The notes under the pieces were generated by a model. It saw only the letters and a list, made by a program, of their open reading frames with translations, was not told the origin of the DNA and made no database searches. A stretch of DNA of 7,949 nucleotides from Deltaproteobacteria bacterium (GTDB taxonomy: Bacteria > Myxococcota > UBA796 > SXON01), in the NCBI GenBank assembly GCA_947483545.1, contig CANKNP010000249.1, positions 1-7,949 of the forward strand, written 5' to 3'. Of the stretch, positions 4,704 through 7,949 are shown piece by piece. The position numbers and the translations under genes are program-made. Numbering within the stretch: position 1 is the first letter of the stretch; every line of letters starts with the position of its first letter.

Positions 4704-6305
4704 ATGTCGAAGCCCCTCGCTCCCGTACGCGCCGCACTCCTGCTGTTCCTGTGCGGCTGCGGCGGTGCGGGCGGTGACTACACCGTATCGGTCGTGCCCG
4801 TCGTGCCCACGAACCAGAGCCCGTTCGACGGCGTAGACAACGTGCTGCTCTCCGTGATCGCGGACGATGGGACTGAGCAGGAATTCGACCTGGGGACACC
4901 CGAGAGCGGGCTCACGCTGTCCGGGGTAGGGATCGACGAGCTGAACGCCTCCACCCTGCTTTTTGAGGGCAAGGTGGGCACAGTCACGGTGAGTCGGGGC
5001 AAGACCGCCCCGCTGACCGCCAAGCAGGGGCAGGTGGACAGCACGGTGATGTACGCGTCCATCAACCAGGTGGGCTGGATTGGGAGCCTGCTGGAGCCGG
5101 TCGTCGGGCCGCTCATCCTGCCGGTTGGCGAAGGCAGGTTTCACGTCTTCGGCGGGGTCGGCGTGAACGCCAGCGGTGCCTGGACCCGTGCCGGGACGGA
5201 GGTCCAGGTCGTCTCGCTCTCCGACCCAAGCGAGGATCTCGTGCCCGAGACCATCGGCTCGCTGCCCACGTGGACGGATCTGACGGGCGCCGAGCAGCAA
5301 GGCTGGTTCGGCTCCTCGACAGCGACCATCTCGATCGGCGAGGACGCCGGGAAGATTTTCATCGGCGGGGGAGCCGCGGGGGTCGGGCTTCTCGACGCCC
5401 CCTCGGTCACGCCCGGCGTGTGGCTGTACAACTCGGAGGATGGGAGCTTCGAGTCGTTGCGGGATGCAGAGGGCTTGTCATCGCCGCGGTGTGAGGCCGC
5501 CACGGTGGTGGATGCCCAGGGCGTTGTGGTCATGTGGGGCGGCTGGACCCAGGACGACAGCACCCAGACCGTCGCAATCAACGCGACCGTCGAGGCCTGG
5601 GACCCCGACACACGCAAGTCGACCTCGCTCGACGACTACAACTACGGCACCACGCCGATGTTCGACGCCGCGGGCGCCGCGATTGGCGACGGTGGCACCC
5701 TGTTCTGCGGCGGCGGCCTTCAAGACGACAACGGGCAGTATGCCACCTGGTACACCGATGGCTCCTGTCGTCGCGTGTCACTCGGGCATGACATCGCCCA
5801 GGACACCGACTTGCCGGTGCCGCTGGCGGGCCACCAGATGATCACGCTGCAAAGCGGAAAGGTGCTCGTCACGGGCGGGGCCACGCAGAGCAGCGAGGTG
5901 GTGTTCGACTTCACCACCACCGCCGCGGCGAGTCCAGACGCCTGGCTCTACGACCCCGACACGTCTGTGTGGTCTCCGGCCGGCAGCATGAACGTCGCCC
6001 GGGTCTTCCACAAGATGGCCAACCTGCCGGACGGCCGCGTGCTGATCGCCGGCGGGTCGGACGAGTACGCCCCGGGCACGGTAGTTGGCAAGGGCTTGTC
6101 GTGCGTGGAGGTCTACGATCCGCTGGACAACTCGTTCACGGCGGTAGCGGACTGCTCGGCCTCCTCGGATGCCGAGGGCCTCGCCGGCCGGGCGGCGACG
6201 CCGTCGATTGGGGTGGATCCTGAGTTCGGGATCATCATCGCGGGGGGATCGGCGGATTTTGAGACGGCGCAGAACGCGATCAATGTGGTGTTTTTCGAGG
6301 AGTAG
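4704..6305 (+). CDS. kelch-repeat beta-propeller lipoprotein
   Basis: 533 residues. It begins MSKPLAPVRAALLLFLCGCGG, a signal peptide with a basic n-region and hydrophobic core ending in LCGC, so Cys19 is the probable lipidated residue and the protein is likely membrane-anchored outside the cytoplasm. Residues about 25-125 form a beta-rich N-terminal domain (VPTNQSPFDGVDNVLLSV). From about 135 to the end there are kelch/galactose-oxidase-like blade cores ending in double Gly: RFHVFGG (~140), KIFIGGG (~217), VVVMWGG (~275), TLFCGGG (~332), KVLVTGG (~387), RVLIAGG (~446) and IIIAGG (~510). That makes about seven blades, enough for one closed propeller. Kelch propellers mostly bind other proteins or glycans; no catalytic residues are evident and no function is assigned. 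ATG 4704 is chosen because the signal peptide starts there; the in-frame upstream ATG at 4524 would run through pgeF on the other strand. Confidence 0.85.
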   Translation: MSKPLAPVRAALLLFLCGCGGAGGDYTVSVVPVVPTNQSPFDGVDNVLLSVIADDGTEQEFDLGTPESGLTLSGVGIDELNASTLLFEGKVGTVTVSRGKTAPLTAKQGQVDSTVMYASINQVGWIGSLLEPVVGPLILPVGEGRFHVFGGVGVNASGAWTRAGTEVQVVSLSDPSEDLVPETIGSLPTWTDLTGAEQQGWFGSSTATISIGEDAGKIFIGGGAAGVGLLDAPSVTPGVWLYNSEDGSFESLRDAEGLSSPRCEAATVVDAQGVVVMWGGWTQDDSTQTVAINATVEAWDPDTRKSTSLDDYNYGTTPMFDAAGAAIGDGGTLFCGGGLQDDNGQYATWYTDGSCRRVSLGHDIAQDTDLPVPLAGHQMITLQSGKVLVTGGATQSSEVVFDFTTTAAASPDAWLYDPDTSVWSPAGSMNVARVFHKMANLPDGRVLIAGGSDEYAPGTVVGKGLSCVEVYDPLDNSFTAVADCSASSDAEGLAGRAATPSIGVDPEFGIIIAGGSADFETAQNAINVVFFEE

Positions 6306-6362
6306 GCGGCCTTGGGGCCATCGGGAGTCGGTCAAGCCCGCCGTGGGACGGCCGTGGGCATC

Positions 6363-6450
6363 GGGAGGCCAGCCCGGCTCCAAGTCAAGCACTCAAGCAC
6401 TTCCAGGGGCTTAGGGCGGTGTTGTTCGTGCAGAGCCCGGGCTGGCCCCC
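6363..6450. repeat. long inverted repeat downstream of the kelch gene
   Basis: GGCCAGCCCGGCTC (6367-6380) pairs with GAGCCCGGGCTGGCC (6433-6447), with one bulged base, and GGG/CCC extends the outer end past a second bulge. That gives a stem of about 17 pairs around a 52-base loop. It lies 60 bases after the kelch stop. No T-run follows, so it is not a classical intrinsic terminator, but it could stabilise the 3' end of the kelch mRNA or be the remnant of a small palindromic element. The loop contains a tandem 8-base repeat, TCAAGCAC (6385-6392 and 6393-6400). Another direct repeat, CATCGGGAG, is at 6319-6327 and 6359-6367. Confidence 0.5.
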
Positions 6451-6470
6451 GCGATCTCACGTTGCGCCGT

Positions 6471-6504
6471 CGTAGCAGTTCAGCTACGTAGCACGCTCGC
6501 TACG
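6471..6504. promoter_or_regulatory. two tandem GC-TAC hairpins upstream of the ATPase gene
   Basis: CGTAGC (6471-6476) pairs with GCTACG (6483-6488) across a 6-base loop. Immediately after, sharing two bases, CGTAGC (6487-6492) pairs with GCTACG (6499-6504) across another 6-base loop. The junction forms the perfect palindrome GCTACGTAGC (6483-6492). Both arms thus repeat with a 16-base period. The position directly before the ATPase reading frame suggests an operator or a structured leader. No T-run follows, so a terminator is unlikely. Confidence 0.5.
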
Positions 6505-6554
6505 GAGTAGACCTGGAGCTTGCGCCGACCATCCCCGCGACCGGAGATGCGTTC

Positions 6555-7949
6555 TTGGATCGCGTGGACGAGATGGCGCGCTTGGATCGGGTGGTGGCCG
6601 CGATCGTCGCTGGCCGACCGCGATGGCTCGCTCTGGTCGGCCAGCGAAAGATCGGGAAGACCAGCCTCTTGAAAGAGTGGATGGGTCGCACGAGCGTGGG
6701 CCCGGTGTGTTGGGCCTCGTTCGATCTGTTCCGCGAGGCGCCGGGTCCGGGCTTTCTGAAGCGCTGGGTGAACCGCATCCTCGATGCCGCGCTGTCCAGT
6801 TACGCCGGTGGTTCGCTGGAGAGTGCGGCCCCGAACGCCGCTCGCTGGCGGTCTCTGCTGCTCGTCGCGGCCCCATTTCGCGCGCTGCCGCTGCCGACGC
6901 AGGGCTGGCTCCTGGGCGTTCCCGACGCCGCACCCAACGAGACCTGGATCCAGCTTGCCTTGGAGCTTCCCGAGGAGCTGGCGAAGGCGACCGGCACCCC
7001 GATGATCGTCGTGATCGACGAGTTCCAGGAGCTCCTGGACGGTCGCGCCTTCCCCGGCGAGACGAACCTGGCGCGGCGCCTCCGCGGCACCTGGCAACAT
7101 CACGTCCATACGACCTACGTCATCTCCGGCTCCGCTCAGCACACGATCGAACAGCTCGTCACCCAAAAGAAGTCCGCCTTTTTCGACCACTTTGACCTGC
7201 TCCGACTCGGCCCCCTCCCCCCCCAGGCGGCCATCGAGCTGCTCCAGCGAGTCGCCGGCCGCCCCGTCGCGGCGCCCGCCGCCGAGGGGGCGCTTCGCGC
7301 GCTGGGTGGTCACCCCTTTTGCCTCCATGCCCTCGGAGATGCGCTTTGTACCGGCCAGGTCGGGGAGGTGGGGCTGTCCGAGGTGAAGGGGGCGATCCAG
7401 GACCTGCTGTTCTCCAGCGACGGGCGCCTCGCGCTGCACTTTGAGAACACCTACCGGGAAGTGGTAGGGCGAGCGGCGACTGCGGCCGTTGTCCTTGAGC
7501 TTCTCGCGCCCGGGCCAGGGCGCCTGAGCGATCTGGCCCGGCAGAGTGGCGTCGCCACCGGGGCCACGGCCACCACCCTTACGCGGCTCGGCGAGGCTGT
7601 CAGCAAACGGCCCGACGGTCGCTACATGATCGCGGATCCGGTGCTCGCGCTCTGGCTCCAATGGCGGGCCCCTGGCGGCGCTGCGGTGCCGATGACCGTG
7701 CTCGGGAGCGAGGGGGAGAGGCGCGCCGCGGAGGAGCTGGTCGCGCGCGGGTTCGGGCTCGTCTACCTGTCGCGGGGCTCGCGGGGCGCTTTCGACCTGC
7801 TCGCGATTCGAAACGGCCGCACCCTCGGCGTTCAGGTGAAGCATCAGAAGCTCCCGGTGCGGCTCCGCAAGGCGGAGCGGGAGCGCATCGAGGCGGACGC
7901 GGCGGCGATGGGCGTTCCGTGGGTGCTGGCGCTGGTGGAGGTGAGCGAT
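6555..7949 (+). CDS. AAA ATPase with winged helix and PD-(D/E)XK nuclease-like domain (partial at 3' end)
   Basis: An open frame runs from the TAG at 6489-6491 to the window edge without a stop, so the gene is truncated here (at least 465 residues from the TTG at 6555). It resembles the archaeal-type ATPase group (ATPase_2/DUF234-like). Walker A is GQRKIGKT (29-36), Walker B is MIVVIDEFQE (D155-E156), and a sensor-like VISGS follows. A winged helix occupies about 305-368, closing with the family's YMIADPVLALWL. The C-terminal domain has GSEGER (E386, E388), FDLLAI (D414) and GVQVK (Q427, K429), the layout of a PD-(D/E)XK fold with Gln in the usual acidic place. Such proteins are predicted ATP-dependent DNA- or defence-related regulators, but substrates are unknown. 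The start is uncertain: TTG 6555 has GGAG at 6543-6546, while coding-like codons, including the family-like F of FLDRVDEMARL, extend upstream to a CTG at 6513 preceded by ACGGAG (6502-6507). There is no in-frame ATG before 6573. Confidence 0.8.
   Translation, partial: MDRVDEMARLDRVVAAIVAGRPRWLALVGQRKIGKTSLLKEWMGRTSVGPVCWASFDLFREAPGPGFLKRWVNRILDAALSSYAGGSLESAAPNAARWRSLLLVAAPFRALPLPTQGWLLGVPDAAPNETWIQLALELPEELAKATGTPMIVVIDEFQELLDGRAFPGETNLARRLRGTWQHHVHTTYVISGSAQHTIEQLVTQKKSAFFDHFDLLRLGPLPPQAAIELLQRVAGRPVAAPAAEGALRALGGHPFCLHALGDALCTGQVGEVGLSEVKGAIQDLLFSSDGRLALHFENTYREVVGRAATAAVVLELLAPGPGRLSDLARQSGVATGATATTLTRLGEAVSKRPDGRYMIADPVLALWLQWRAPGGAAVPMTVLGSEGERRAAEELVARGFGLVYLSRGSRGAFDLLAIRNGRTLGVQVKHQKLPVRLRKAERERIEADAAAMGVPWVLALVEVSD

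Noticed and set aside
6480..7844. Long minus-strand open frame (454 codons) opposite the ATPase
   Set aside because: It is low-complexity, Arg/Gly/Glu-rich and family-less, while the plus frame shows Walker A, Walker B, winged-helix and nuclease motifs. It is an antisense shadow of GC-rich coding sequence.

Overview
This is a GC-rich window from what looks like a Gram-negative bacterium. Two proteins have lipoprotein signals, one of them a kelch-type lipoprotein in a style common in Myxococcota and other former Deltaproteobacteria. That affiliation is inferred from gene style only; no rRNA or marker gene is present.

Layout. Bases 1-372 hold no confident gene: possibly the last 27 codons of an upstream gene, then a leader with two inverted repeats and an extended -10 promoter. 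Bases 373-2918 (+) are a two-gene operon: a Spinster-type MFS transporter and a PlsC/Gat-type acyltransferase whose start codon overlaps the transporter's stop (TGATG). Converging on it from the minus strand (4657 to 2934) is a second coupled pair: the peptidoglycan editing factor PgeF, then a TPR lipoprotein starting in a 4-base GTGA overlap. A 46-base divergent gap separates pgeF from a plus-strand kelch-propeller lipoprotein (4704-6305). About 250 bases without a gene follow, holding a long inverted repeat and two tandem hairpins. The window ends inside an AAA ATPase fused to a winged helix and a PD-(D/E)XK nuclease-like domain (about 6555 to beyond 7949).

How the genes may work together. 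Spinster proteins are known or proposed lysophospholipid transporters, and the coupled gene encodes an acyltransferase of the glycerolipid family. The pair therefore looks like a lysophospholipid flip-and-reacylate module, analogous to but not homologous in gene content with enterobacterial LplT-Aas. PgeF belongs to cell-wall precursor quality control; why it is coupled to a TPR lipoprotein is unknown.

The most unusual signal is a short dispersed repeat, GGCGCACCNGAGGCGC. It occurs seven times: once in the 5' leader, once in each of three different genes, and three times in tandem (27-base period) inside pgeF. All six coding copies are read in the same strand and frame, giving (G/R)APEA, and the one variable base N is the silent third base of the proline codon. 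The copies sit at a C-terminal tail, linkers or a loop, so this looks like a family of in-frame, protein-tolerated insertion repeats.
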